From contig CAMLFJ010000121.1 in NCBI GenBank assembly GCA_946479205.1, positions 1-8,257 on the forward strand: a stretch of 8,257 bases of DNA. Direction: 5' to 3'. This DNA is from an uncultured bacterium. GTDB lineage: Bacteria; Methylomirabilota; Methylomirabilia; Rokubacteriales; CSP1-6. Of the stretch, positions 1 through 5,508 are shown one piece after another. The position numbers were made by a program, and so were the translations under genes. Numbering within the stretch: position 1 is the first letter of the stretch; each line of letters opens with the position of its first letter. The notes under the pieces were generated by a model. That model made no database searches and was not told the origin of the DNA. It worked only from the letters and a program-made list of their open reading frames with translations.

Positions 1-89
1 TGGTTCAGCACGCGCCGTCGTTCTCGCTGAGAGGCGGAACGCGGGAAGTGCTCCGGGGCATCATCGCGCGTGGCCTGGGACTGAGATGA
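1..89 (+). CDS. Acyl-CoA dehydrogenase, C-terminal end (partial)
   Basis: The gene enters from the left edge and stops at TGA 87-89. Reading from base 3 gives 28 residues with the core GGTREVLRGIIARGLGL. This is the classic end of the acyl-CoA dehydrogenase family, usually close to GGTSEIQRNIIAERVLGL, where the last helix packs against FAD of the partner subunit. The family oxidises acyl-CoA thioesters to 2-enoyl-CoA and passes electrons to ETF. The position matching the catalytic Glu of medium-chain ACAD (the E of its YEGT motif) is Gly here. That is common in this subfamily, where the base may lie elsewhere, and the missing part cannot be judged. The next gene is another ACAD starting 64 nt downstream, so the two probably form a hetero-oligomer. 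Family assignment is fairly secure despite the short fragment; substrate is unknown. Confidence 0.8.
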   Translation, partial: VQHAPSFSLRGGTREVLRGIIARGLGLR

Positions 90-142
90 TGCTGGGCGAG
101 GTGAAGCCGAAGGCGAGCCGAGCGAATTCAGGGAAGGTACTC

Positions 143-147
143 AGGAG
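143..147 (+). promoter_or_regulatory. Shine-Dalgarno for the second ACAD gene
   Basis: AGGAG lies 6 nt before the ATG at 154 and fixes that start. The 64-nt gap between the two ACAD genes (90-153) shows no terminator-like hairpin, in line with co-transcription. Confidence 0.6.
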
Positions 148-153
148 CCGGTC

Positions 154-1224
154 ATGAACGAGCTGCAGACGATCCTCGCCGAGACGTGCACGCGCCTCTT
201 CACCGATCACGCCACCACCGCGGTGCTGGAAGGGGCCGAGAAGGGCGAGTGGCCCGCCGCGCTGTGGCAGGCGCTCGAGGAGAACGGCCTCACGCTGCCG
301 CAGGTGCCGGAAGCCCGCGGGGGCGCGGGCGGCTCCTGGAACGACGCGTTCGTGGTGCTGATGGCGGCCGGCCGCTTCGCGGCACCGGTGCCCCTGGCCG
401 AGACCATCCTGGCCGGCTCCATCCTGGCCGACGCGGGCCTGGACGCGCCGCTCGGCCCCATGACCGTGGCGCCCGTGCATATAGATGAAAGCCTCACCCT
501 GGCCCGGCAGGGCAGCGGCTTCACGCTGAGCGGCCGCGCCACCCGCGTGCCCTGGGGGGCGCGGGCCGAGCACCTGGTGGTGGTGGCCGACGCGGGTGGA
601 TCGCCGATGATCGCCCTGGTGGCCGGCTCCGCCGCGAAGACCGAGGCCGACGGGAGCCTCGCGCGCGAGCCTCGCGACACGCTGACGTGGTCGAGCGCGC
701 CGGTTCTGACCGCGGCGCCGCTGCGCGGCCGGCTCGGCCCGCACCCGGTCTGGGCCGGCGGGGCGCTGGTGCGCGCGGCGCAGATGGCGGGCGGGCTCGA
801 GTTCCTGCTCGCCCAGTCGGTGCGGTACGTGACCGAGCGCAAGCAGTTCGGCCGGCCCCTCGCCGCGTTCCAGGCCATCCAGCAGAACCTGGCGCTGCTC
901 GCCGGGCATACCGCGGCGGCGGGGATGGCCGCCCAGCAGGCCTTCCACATCGTGGAGCGCACCGGCGAGGGCGGCGACGCGTCGTTCGAGATCGCGGTGG
1001 CCAAGGTGCGCACCGGCGAGGCGGCGAGCCTGGGGGCCGGCATCGCGCACCAGGCGCACGGCGCCATCGGCTTCACCTACGAGCACTCGCTCCACTTCGT
1101 CACGCGGCGGCTCTGGTCCTGGCGGGCCGAGTTCGGCGCCGAGAATCACTGGTCGGTGGCGCTGGGTCGCCAGGTCGCGGCGCGCGGCGCGGAATCGCTC
1201 TGGCCGCACATGACGTCCCGCTAG
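154..1224 (+). CDS. Acyl-CoA dehydrogenase family protein, probable non-catalytic or atypical partner subunit
   Basis: A 356-residue flavoprotein-fold protein, somewhat shorter than the usual 380-400. Residues 1-100 match the N-terminal helical domain (ALEENGLTLPQVPEARGG). Residues about 103-195 form a shortened beta domain (SGRATRVPWGARAEHLVVVA). Residues 200-350 form the C-terminal helical domain, with the ACAD signature YVTERKQFGRPLAAFQAIQ (R229, F232, G233) and the late block HQAHGAIGFTYEHSLHFVTR. Three things are odd. The TEPxAGSD flavin-contact motif before the beta domain is missing. The position of the medium-chain ACAD catalytic Glu aligns with the Gly of EFGAENHW. The alternative helix-G Glu used by isovaleryl-CoA dehydrogenase also aligns with a non-acidic residue. 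This resembles the beta-like member of the heterotetrameric ACADs known from actinobacterial sterol catabolism (FadE28/FadE29 type), with the upstream ACAD as its partner. Family is secure; the inactive-partner role is inferred from an alignment made by eye. Confidence 0.9.
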   Translation: MNELQTILAETCTRLFTDHATTAVLEGAEKGEWPAALWQALEENGLTLPQVPEARGGAGGSWNDAFVVLMAAGRFAAPVPLAETILAGSILADAGLDAPLGPMTVAPVHIDESLTLARQGSGFTLSGRATRVPWGARAEHLVVVADAGGSPMIALVAGSAAKTEADGSLAREPRDTLTWSSAPVLTAAPLRGRLGPHPVWAGGALVRAAQMAGGLEFLLAQSVRYVTERKQFGRPLAAFQAIQQNLALLAGHTAAAGMAAQQAFHIVERTGEGGDASFEIAVAKVRTGEAASLGAGIAHQAHGAIGFTYEHSLHFVTRRLWSWRAEFGAENHWSVALGRQVAARGAESLWPHMTSR

Positions 1225-1228
1225 GAGA
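1223..1228 (+). promoter_or_regulatory. Shine-Dalgarno overlapping the ACAD stop codon
   Basis: AGGAGA overlaps the TAG stop of the ACAD gene (1222-1224) and sits 5 nt before ATG 1234. The overlap ties translation of the MBL hydrolase to the upstream gene and supports one operon. Confidence 0.65.
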
Positions 1229-1233
1229 CAGAC

Positions 1234-2127
1234 ATGCACACGCTCACGCTCGGTGAAGTGGCCATCTCGCGAATCACCGAGATCGGCCGCTCGGCCTTCC
1301 CCACCACCCAGATGCTCCCGGAGTCCGACGCGGGCCGGATCGTCCAGCACCATCGCTGGATCAAGCCGCACTTCTTCGATGACGTGACCGGGGACATGGG
1401 CTCGCGCATCCAGACCTGGATCGTGCGCACGCCGCAGCACACGGTGCTGGTGGACACCGGGGTGGGCAACGACAAGATCCGCCACGAGACGGATCTCTGG
1501 AACAAGCGGCAGGGCGGCTTCCTCGACGATCTGCGCGCGGCCGGCGTCACCCCGGAGCAGGTGGACCTGGTTCTGTGCACGCACCTGCACGTGGACCACG
1601 TGGGCTGGAACACGCGCATGGTGAACGGGCGCTGGGTGCCCTCGTTCCCGAAGGCGAAGTACGTCTTCCCGGGCGAGGAGTGGGAGTTCTGGAAGCACGA
1701 GAACGAGGCGGGGCGCGAGAAGTCGGGCTGCCTCGCGGACAGCGTGGTGCCGGTGGTGGAGGCGGGGCAGGCGGTGATGGTCAACAGCACCTACCAGGTC
1801 GACCCGTGGCTCGCGTACGAGCCGTGGGTGGGCCACACGCCCGGGCACGTGGGTGTCCGGGTGCACACTGGTGCGGGCGACGCGGTCTTCTCGGGTGATC
1901 TGATGCACCGGGTGGTGCAGGTGGCGGAGCCACAGTGGAGCAGCATCTTCTGCTACGACGCCAAGCAGGCCGCGAGTACCAGGAAGGCCTTCGTGGAGCG
2001 CCACGCCGCCTCGGGCGATCTGGTGCTGCCCGCCCACTTCCCGCATCCCGGCCGCGTCGTGCGCGACGGTGACGGCCACCGCTTCGAGCCGGTCATGCTG
2101 GACGCGATCGCGGCGGCGAAGGCGTGA
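1234..2127 (+). CDS. MBL-fold metallo-hydrolase
   Basis: A 297-residue metallo-beta-lactamase-fold protein with no signal peptide, so probably cytoplasmic. The complete dinuclear metal site is visible: THLHVDH (H117, H119, D121, H122), the GHTPGH loop (H205), SGDLMH (D222) and PAHFPHP (H268). An early beta strand with VDTGVGN near residues 75-80 is also typical. The long N-terminal segment before the first motif and the WNKRQGGFLDDL insert resemble lactonase/quorum-quenching-type and other uncharacterised MBL hydrolases of about 280-300 residues. The family hydrolyses esters, lactones, thioesters and similar bonds. Its place between ACAD genes and a CoA-transferase gene suggests it cleaves a CoA thioester or a lactone intermediate of the same pathway, which is inference. 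It ends in TGA 2125-2127, overlapping the next start. Fold and metal site are secure; the substrate is not. Confidence 0.92.
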   Translation: MHTLTLGEVAISRITEIGRSAFPTTQMLPESDAGRIVQHHRWIKPHFFDDVTGDMGSRIQTWIVRTPQHTVLVDTGVGNDKIRHETDLWNKRQGGFLDDLRAAGVTPEQVDLVLCTHLHVDHVGWNTRMVNGRWVPSFPKAKYVFPGEEWEFWKHENEAGREKSGCLADSVVPVVEAGQAVMVNSTYQVDPWLAYEPWVGHTPGHVGVRVHTGAGDAVFSGDLMHRVVQVAEPQWSSIFCYDAKQAASTRKAFVERHAASGDLVLPAHFPHPGRVVRDGDGHRFEPVMLDAIAAAKA

Positions 2128-3263
2128 GCGCCGCGCCGATGCTCCCGCTCGAGGGCATTCGCGTCGTCGAGGTCGCGCAGAACCTGGCCGGGCCGATGGC
2201 GGCCGAGATCCTGGCCCACATGGGCGCCGACGTCATCAAGGTGGAGCGGCCCGAGGGCGACGACGCGCGCAAGTGGGGGCCGCCCTTCTGGAAGGGCGTG
2301 TCGCCGGGATTCCTCGCGGTCAACGCCAACAAGCGCGGGATCAGCCTCGACCTCAAGGACCCGAAGGCGGTGGCGTGGCTGCTCGACTTTCTCGGGACCG
2401 CCGACGTGCTCGTTCAGAACCTGCGGCCGGGCTCGCTGGAGGAGATGGGGCTCGGTCCTGACACGCTGCTCGCGCGCCATCCGCGCCTCATCTACTGCTC
2501 GGTGTGGGCCTTCGGGCGCTCGGGCCCGCTCAAGATGAAGCCGGGCTTCGAGCCGATGGTGCAGGCGTTCTCCGGCCTCATGATGATGAACGGCGACGAG
2601 GGCGGGCCGCCGACGCGTATCGGCACGTCGATCCTCGACTACGGCACCGGCATGTGGACCGCGATGGGCGCGCTCGCCGGCCTCGTGCAGCGCCAGCAGA
2701 CCGGGCGCGGCTGCGTGGTGGACGCCTCGCTCTACGAGACGGGCCTCGCGTGGCTCAAGGGCCACTTCGCGAGCTATCGCGCCTCCGGCGAGGTGCCGGA
2801 GCGGCATCGCACCGGGAGCCAGCGCGTGGTCCCGTTCCAGGGCTTCGAGACCAAGACCGGCACCATGATCGTGGCCGCGGGCAACGATCGGCTCTTCGCC
2901 AAGCTCGCGGCCGTCGTCGGCCACCCGGAGTGGGCCAAGGACGAGCGCTTCGTCACCAACGCGGCGCGGGTGGCCAACAAGCCCGCGCTGCTCGAGCTGC
3001 TGGAGACGATCTTCCTCACGCGCACCAAGGGCGAGTGGATCGACCTGCTGGAAGCGGGCGGCGTCCCGTGCGGTCCCATCCACACCCTGCCCGAGGCGGT
3101 CACGCAGCCGCAGGCCCAGGCCCTCGGCATCATCCAGCGCCTGCCCGGCGACGACTACGACGTCGTCTCGCTCCCCCTCTCCTTCGACGGCCAGCGCCCT
3201 CCCATCCGCCGCGCCCCCCCGCGCATCGGCGAGCACGACAGCGAGATCGGGGTCAGGTCTTGA
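2124..3263 (+). CDS. CaiB/BaiF (family III) CoA-transferase
   Basis: A 379-residue cytoplasmic enzyme of the usual family length. These enzymes move CoA from a donor thioester to a carboxylic acid through an aspartyl-CoA anhydride. The N-terminal block GIRVVEVAQNLAGPMAAEILAHMGADVIKVE is the family hallmark. NKRGISLDLKDP and LVQNLRPGSLEEMGLG follow. The catalytic Asp is D172 in GTSILDYGTGMW, matching Asp169 of formyl-CoA transferase. The C-terminal half has VAAGNDRLFAKL and GVPCGPIHTLPEA. The GTG start at 2124 overlaps the MBL stop by 4 nt (GTGA); ATG 2139, five codons in, is an alternative. The tail is unusual: after PPRIGEH the protein ends EIGVRS, with GVRS and the TGA stop (3261-3263) coded by the left arm of a palindromic repeat rather than by native sequence. 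It probably activates the substrate for the co-transcribed ACADs. Donor and acceptor are unknown. Confidence 0.93.
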   Translation: MSAAPMLPLEGIRVVEVAQNLAGPMAAEILAHMGADVIKVERPEGDDARKWGPPFWKGVSPGFLAVNANKRGISLDLKDPKAVAWLLDFLGTADVLVQNLRPGSLEEMGLGPDTLLARHPRLIYCSVWAFGRSGPLKMKPGFEPMVQAFSGLMMMNGDEGGPPTRIGTSILDYGTGMWTAMGALAGLVQRQQTGRGCVVDASLYETGLAWLKGHFASYRASGEVPERHRTGSQRVVPFQGFETKTGTMIVAAGNDRLFAKLAAVVGHPEWAKDERFVTNAARVANKPALLELLETIFLTRTKGEWIDLLEAGGVPCGPIHTLPEAVTQPQAQALGIIQRLPGDDYDVVSLPLSFDGQRPPIRRAPPRIGEHDSEIGVRS

Positions 3264-3335
3264 ATTACGACATTTCCGCCGGGCGCCGCCGGAGGGCCAC
3301 GCGCGAGGAAATGTCGTAATTCAAGACCTGACCCC
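3249..3335. mobile_element. 87-bp palindromic element, 29-bp perfect inverted repeats (MITE/REPIN-like)
   Basis: The left arm (3249-3277) begins GGGGTCAGGTCTTGAATTAC and is perfectly complementary over 29 bp to the right arm (3307-3335). A 29-nt GC-rich centre (3278-3306) separates them. Pairing ends exactly at both outer edges and no direct target-site duplication is seen. Arm GC is 14/29, well below the flanking genes, which suggests foreign origin. The element carries no gene, so it would need a transposase supplied from elsewhere. The lack of a duplication fits IS200/IS605-like or REP-associated Y1 transposases, and I recall similar GGGGTCAGGTCTTG termini scattered in environmental genomes, but I could not search. 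It fills the gap between two convergent genes and supplies both stop codons. As RNA it would fold into a long hairpin from either direction and could serve as a bidirectional terminator or 3'-end stabiliser, although no U-tract follows. Confidence 0.85.
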
Positions 3336-4046
3336 AAAGTAGAGCATCGTGGCGCCGGAGAGGAGCATCAGGGCGTCCATCACGAGGCGGAAGCGGTCGG
3401 GGTGCAGGCGGAGCACGAAGCGCTTGGCGATCCAGGCGCCCGCCATGAGCGACGCGCCGGTGATGAGGCCCTGCGTGATGACCGGCAGGGGCAGGGCGCC
3501 GAAGCGGCGGAACACCGCGCTCTTGCTCAGGTAGACCGCGAGCGAGGCGGCGGCCTCGGTGGCGATGAACGCGCCTTTCACGAGACCTGCGGCGAGGAAG
3601 ATCGGCGCGGTGATCGGGCCGGTGGTGACCACGATGCCGGTGAGGAAGCCGATCACCGCGCCGAGCGCGAGCAGGTGCGGCAGGCGCAGGCGGAAGCCGC
3701 GGGCGGCGAGCCAGCGCCGCGCCGGGATCATCAGCAGGAAGAAGACGCCGAGCGCGCACTCGATCAGCCGCGGGGGCAGCACCAGCAGGGTGCGCGCGCC
3801 GAGCGCCGCCGCGGGGACGCCGGTGACCGCGTAGGCCGCGACCGCGCGCCAGTCCACCTCGCGCCACCAGATCAGCACGCGGGAGAGGTTGGCCAGGATC
3901 GCCGCGATCGCCATGATCGGCACCGCGTGCAGCGGCCCGAACACGATCACCAGCACGGGCATCAGCATGATGGACGAGCCGAAGCCCACGATCCCGCTGA
4001 GGGTACCGGCGGCCAGACCGACGCCCAGGACGAACAGCAGCTCCAC
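3321..4046 (-). CDS. TauE/SafE family permease (putative sulfite or organo-anion exporter)
   Basis: A 241-residue integral membrane protein of normal family length with about eight predicted membrane segments (roughly residues 1-35 as a re-entrant pair, 39-60, 66-88, 93-111, 121-155, 160-178, 184-208, 218-238). The glycine-rich N-terminus GLAAGTLSGIVGFGSSIMLMP and the internal repeat ALGAVIGFLTGIVVTTGPI are the two family signatures. Members move sulfite, sulfoacetate or other small anions across the inner membrane; the substrate cannot be predicted here. The start is GTG at 4046-4044. An in-frame TAG (the stop of the upstream gene) lies 27 nt before it, so it cannot extend. No strong Shine-Dalgarno is visible, which suggests translational coupling to the reductase gene. 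The last four codons, GVRS, and the TGA stop lie in the right arm of the palindromic element, exactly as in the convergent CoA-transferase. Confidence 0.9.
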   Translation of the reverse strand: MELLFVLGVGLAAGTLSGIVGFGSSIMLMPVLVIVFGPLHAVPIMAIAAILANLSRVLIWWREVDWRAVAAYAVTGVPAAALGARTLLVLPPRLIECALGVFFLLMIPARRWLAARGFRLRLPHLLALGAVIGFLTGIVVTTGPITAPIFLAAGLVKGAFIATEAAASLAVYLSKSAVFRRFGALPLPVITQGLITGASLMAGAWIAKRFVLRLHPDRFRLVMDALMLLSGATMLYFGVRS

Positions 4047-4073
4047 TACGTCATCGGAGGGGACCTCGACGGC

Positions 4074-5117
4074 CTAGGCGAGGAGGCGGGCGAGGGGCTC
4101 GAGGTTGCGAGGGTCGGGGTTGAGCCGGCCGACGCCGTGCGCGTGGAACGCCGCGACCACCGCGTCGTTGAAGGGCGTGGGGATGCCCACGTTGCGGCCC
4201 TCGGCGGCGACGAAGCCGTTGAGGTAGTCGATCTCGGTGCGGCGGCCCTTCATCACGTCCTGCAGCAGCGACGGTCGCCCGCCGCTCCGGCTCTGGGCGT
4301 CCGCCGCGATCTCCCGGCCGAGGGTCTCGATGTCGGCCGCCCCGGAGGCGTCCGCGAAGCGCTTGGCCGCGATGCCCAGGATCGGCTCGACCCGGTGGCC
4401 GAGCGCGCTCCCGACCCGCACGACCTCGGCCCCGATCTGCGCGGCCACGCGCCGCGACGTCGGGTCCGAGCGCACCTCGGCGGTGCCCAGCCCGCTCAGG
4501 CCCGCGAGCGGGTTCAGCATGCAGTTGAGCGCGAGCTTCGACCAGCGCTCGCCCCACAGGTTGGTGGTGACCACCGCGGGCGCGACCTCGCTCATGATCA
4601 GGGCGATCCGGCGGGCGCGGGGCGAGTCGGAGCCGTCGTGCTCGCCGATCTTGAAGGCCGCGTTGCCCCGGTCGGTGCGGATGGCGTGGGCCGCCTCGTA
4701 CATGCCCGCGCTGATGAGGATGACGCAGCCGAGGGTGCGCTCCCGCCCCGCCACCGCGGCGACCCGGTGATCGTTGATCCCGTTCTGGAAATCCACCACC
4801 ACGCCGTCGGGCTGCCGCAGGTGGTCCACCGCCATCTGGGTCGCCCACTCGGTGTCGTAGGACTTCACCGCGACGAAGACCGCCTCGAACGGCTCGCGCA
4901 CCTGGCCGAACTCGCCCAGGGTCAGCGCCCGGACCGGCACGACGTGCTCGCCGCAGCTCCCGGAGAGCCGCAGCCCGCCCGTCTTCATCTGCTCCACGTG
5001 CTCGGGCCACTGATCGGCCAGCGTGACGTCGTGGCCGGCCTTGGCCAGGAGGCCGCCCACCACGCAGCCGATGGCCCCGGCCCCGATGATGCCGATCCGC
5101 GCTTTCTGAGCGCCCAT
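4074..5117 (-). CDS. 2-dehydropantoate 2-reductase (ApbA/PanE) family protein
   Basis: A 347-residue NADPH-dependent ketoacid reductase-like enzyme, cytoplasmic. Numbered from ATG 5117, the N-terminal Rossmann domain has GAGAIG at residues 12-17, AVKSYDT with K85, and FQNGIND with N112. The C-terminal helical domain has WSKLALNCMLNPL with the catalytic Lys at K194 (E. coli Lys176 equivalent) and GRRTEIDYLNGF with E295 (E. coli Glu256 equivalent). Family members reduce ketopantoate to pantoate in coenzyme A synthesis. This copy is longer than the E. coli enzyme (303 residues) and has no other pan genes beside it, so it may act on another 2-keto acid. I chose ATG 5117 because a GGGGGGAA ribosome site precedes it and the Rossmann motif then starts where expected. 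An in-frame GTG at 5156 would add 13 residues with no family similarity. The permease gene follows after 27 nt. Confidence 0.9.
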   Translation of the reverse strand: MGAQKARIGIIGAGAIGCVVGGLLAKAGHDVTLADQWPEHVEQMKTGGLRLSGSCGEHVVPVRALTLGEFGQVREPFEAVFVAVKSYDTEWATQMAVDHLRQPDGVVVDFQNGINDHRVAAVAGRERTLGCVILISAGMYEAAHAIRTDRGNAAFKIGEHDGSDSPRARRIALIMSEVAPAVVTTNLWGERWSKLALNCMLNPLAGLSGLGTAEVRSDPTSRRVAAQIGAEVVRVGSALGHRVEPILGIAAKRFADASGAADIETLGREIAADAQSRSGGRPSLLQDVMKGRRTEIDYLNGFVAAEGRNVGIPTPFNDAVVAAFHAHGVGRLNPDPRNLEPLARLLA

Positions 5118-5120
5118 GCG

Positions 5121-5128
5121 TTCCCCCC
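5121..5128 (-). promoter_or_regulatory. Shine-Dalgarno that decides the start of the reductase gene
   Basis: On the minus strand GGGGGGAA lies 3 nt before ATG 5117. It favours this start over the upstream in-frame GTG at 5156. Confidence 0.45.
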
Positions 5129-5179
5129 GGCCCGCGGCCTCGATCGCCTCCGCCACGCGGCCTCGCGTAGGCTACCGGA

Positions 5180-5199
5180 CTTGCGCGCGCCGGCGCAAG
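5180..5199. other. Short perfect hairpin between small membrane gene and reductase gene
   Basis: CTTGCGC (5180-5186) pairs with GCGCAAG (5193-5199) around a 6-nt loop. It lies just after the stop of the 35-residue gene in the transcript and before the reductase start. No T-run follows on the minus strand, so it is not a standard intrinsic terminator. It could be a partial attenuator or a processing site, or have no function. Confidence 0.35.
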
Positions 5200-5203
5200 G
5201 GCG

Positions 5204-5311
5204 TCAGCGCCGCCGCCGCCGGCGCATGATCCAGCGCTCGCGCGCGATCCAGCCGACGGCCGCCAGCACGCCGGTCACGATCGCCACGATCAGCCAGCCG
5301 GTATCGCCCAT
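5204..5311 (-). CDS. Small single-pass membrane protein with hexa-arginine tail (35 aa)
   Basis: A 35-codon gene I do not recognise. It has a short polar N-terminus (MGDTGW), one hydrophobic helix (about residues 6-22, LIVAIVTGVLAAVGWIA) and a strongly basic end (ARERW then IM followed by six Arg). The positive-inside rule predicts N-out, C-in topology in the inner membrane. The case for a real gene is a strong purine-rich leader with AAGGAG 9 nt and GAGGAG 2 nt before ATG 5311, and a clean single-helix design. It is first in a minus-strand cluster, 86 nt ahead of the reductase gene, and is transcribed divergently from the histidine kinase. Longer in-frame starts (to 5530) add only low-complexity sequence and overlap the kinase gene, so I reject them. 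The role is unknown; such small proteins often bind and tune larger membrane proteins, and the permease two genes on or the kinase are candidates by position only. Confidence 0.6.
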   Translation of the reverse strand: MGDTGWLIVAIVTGVLAAVGWIARERWIMRRRRRR

Positions 5312-5313
5312 GT

Positions 5314-5326
5314 CTCCTCGCTCCTT
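5314..5326 (-). promoter_or_regulatory. Double Shine-Dalgarno of the small membrane gene
   Basis: On the minus strand AAGGAG (5326-5321) and GAGGAG (5319-5314) stand 9 nt and 2 nt before ATG 5311. The first has good spacing. Together they fix the start of the 35-residue gene. Confidence 0.55.
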
Positions 5327-5354
5327 CCCGGGTTGAACCCTTCCCGGGTCGAAC
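5323..5354 (-). repeat. 16-bp tandem repeat in the leader of the small membrane gene
   Basis: On the minus strand GTTCGACCCGGGAAGG (5354-5339) is followed directly by GTTCAACCCGGGAAGG (5338-5323), 15 of 16 bases identical. Each copy holds the CCCGGG palindrome and ends in AAGG. In the second copy that AAGG runs into the AAGGAG ribosome site. It could be a regulator-binding repeat or a slippage duplication affecting translation. Confidence 0.8.
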
Positions 5355-5383
5355 TTACCGCGTCCGGACGGCTGCGACGTCAA
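5352..5383 (-). promoter_or_regulatory. Weak promoter-like signal and 10-bp palindrome upstream of the small membrane gene
   Basis: On the minus strand TTGACG (5383-5378) resembles a -35 box, and TAAGTT (5357-5352) is a poor -10 candidate 20 nt on. Between them lies the perfect palindrome CGTCCGGACG (5361-5370), a possible operator. The -10 match and the spacing are weak, so this is a suggestion only. Confidence 0.2.
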
Positions 5384-5482
5384 CCTGGGACCGCGACTCG
5401 AAAAACCGGACACTTGCGTTCGTGACACGCCGGGCACGGACATTGCCCTTCTCAGCCCCGATCTGGGCCGGCGCGCGGAGGG

Positions 5483-5488
5483 TATGAT
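5483..5488 (+). promoter_or_regulatory. Possible -10 box before the histidine kinase
   Basis: TATGAT matches five of six bases of the sigma-70 -10 consensus and lies 20 nt before the kinase ATG. No convincing -35 box is seen about 17 nt upstream (GATCTG there). This would leave a very short leader starting near the GGGAG ribosome site at 5495-5499. Confidence 0.25.
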
Positions 5489-5508
5489 GTGGCCGGGAGC
5501 CTGACGCG

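Noticed and set aside
86..157. 23-codon frame starting ATGATG between the two ACAD genes
   Set aside because: It overlaps the stop of the first and the start of the second ACAD, has no ribosome site of its own and no recognisable sequence; probably chance.
61..2079. 672-codon minus-strand open frame opposite the ACAD and MBL genes
   Set aside because: A composition-driven shadow crossing two well-supported genes; no domain or sensible ribosome site.
5118..5156. Longer reductase start at GTG 5156
   Set aside because: The 13 extra residues have no family similarity, and a purine-rich ribosome site precedes ATG 5117.
5180..5199. Intrinsic terminator on the minus strand
   Set aside because: The 7-bp stem is short and not followed by a T-run, so it is listed only as a hairpin.
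3402..5336. 644-codon plus-strand open frame opposite the permease and reductase genes
   Set aside because: Arg/His/Asp/Gln-rich low-complexity product lying antisense to two genes with clear family motifs.
5325..5356. tRNA T-arm-like sequence (GGTTGAACCC) or CRISPR-like repeats
   Set aside because: No cloverleaf or acceptor partner can be built, and the two copies are directly adjacent with no spacer; it is a simple tandem repeat.
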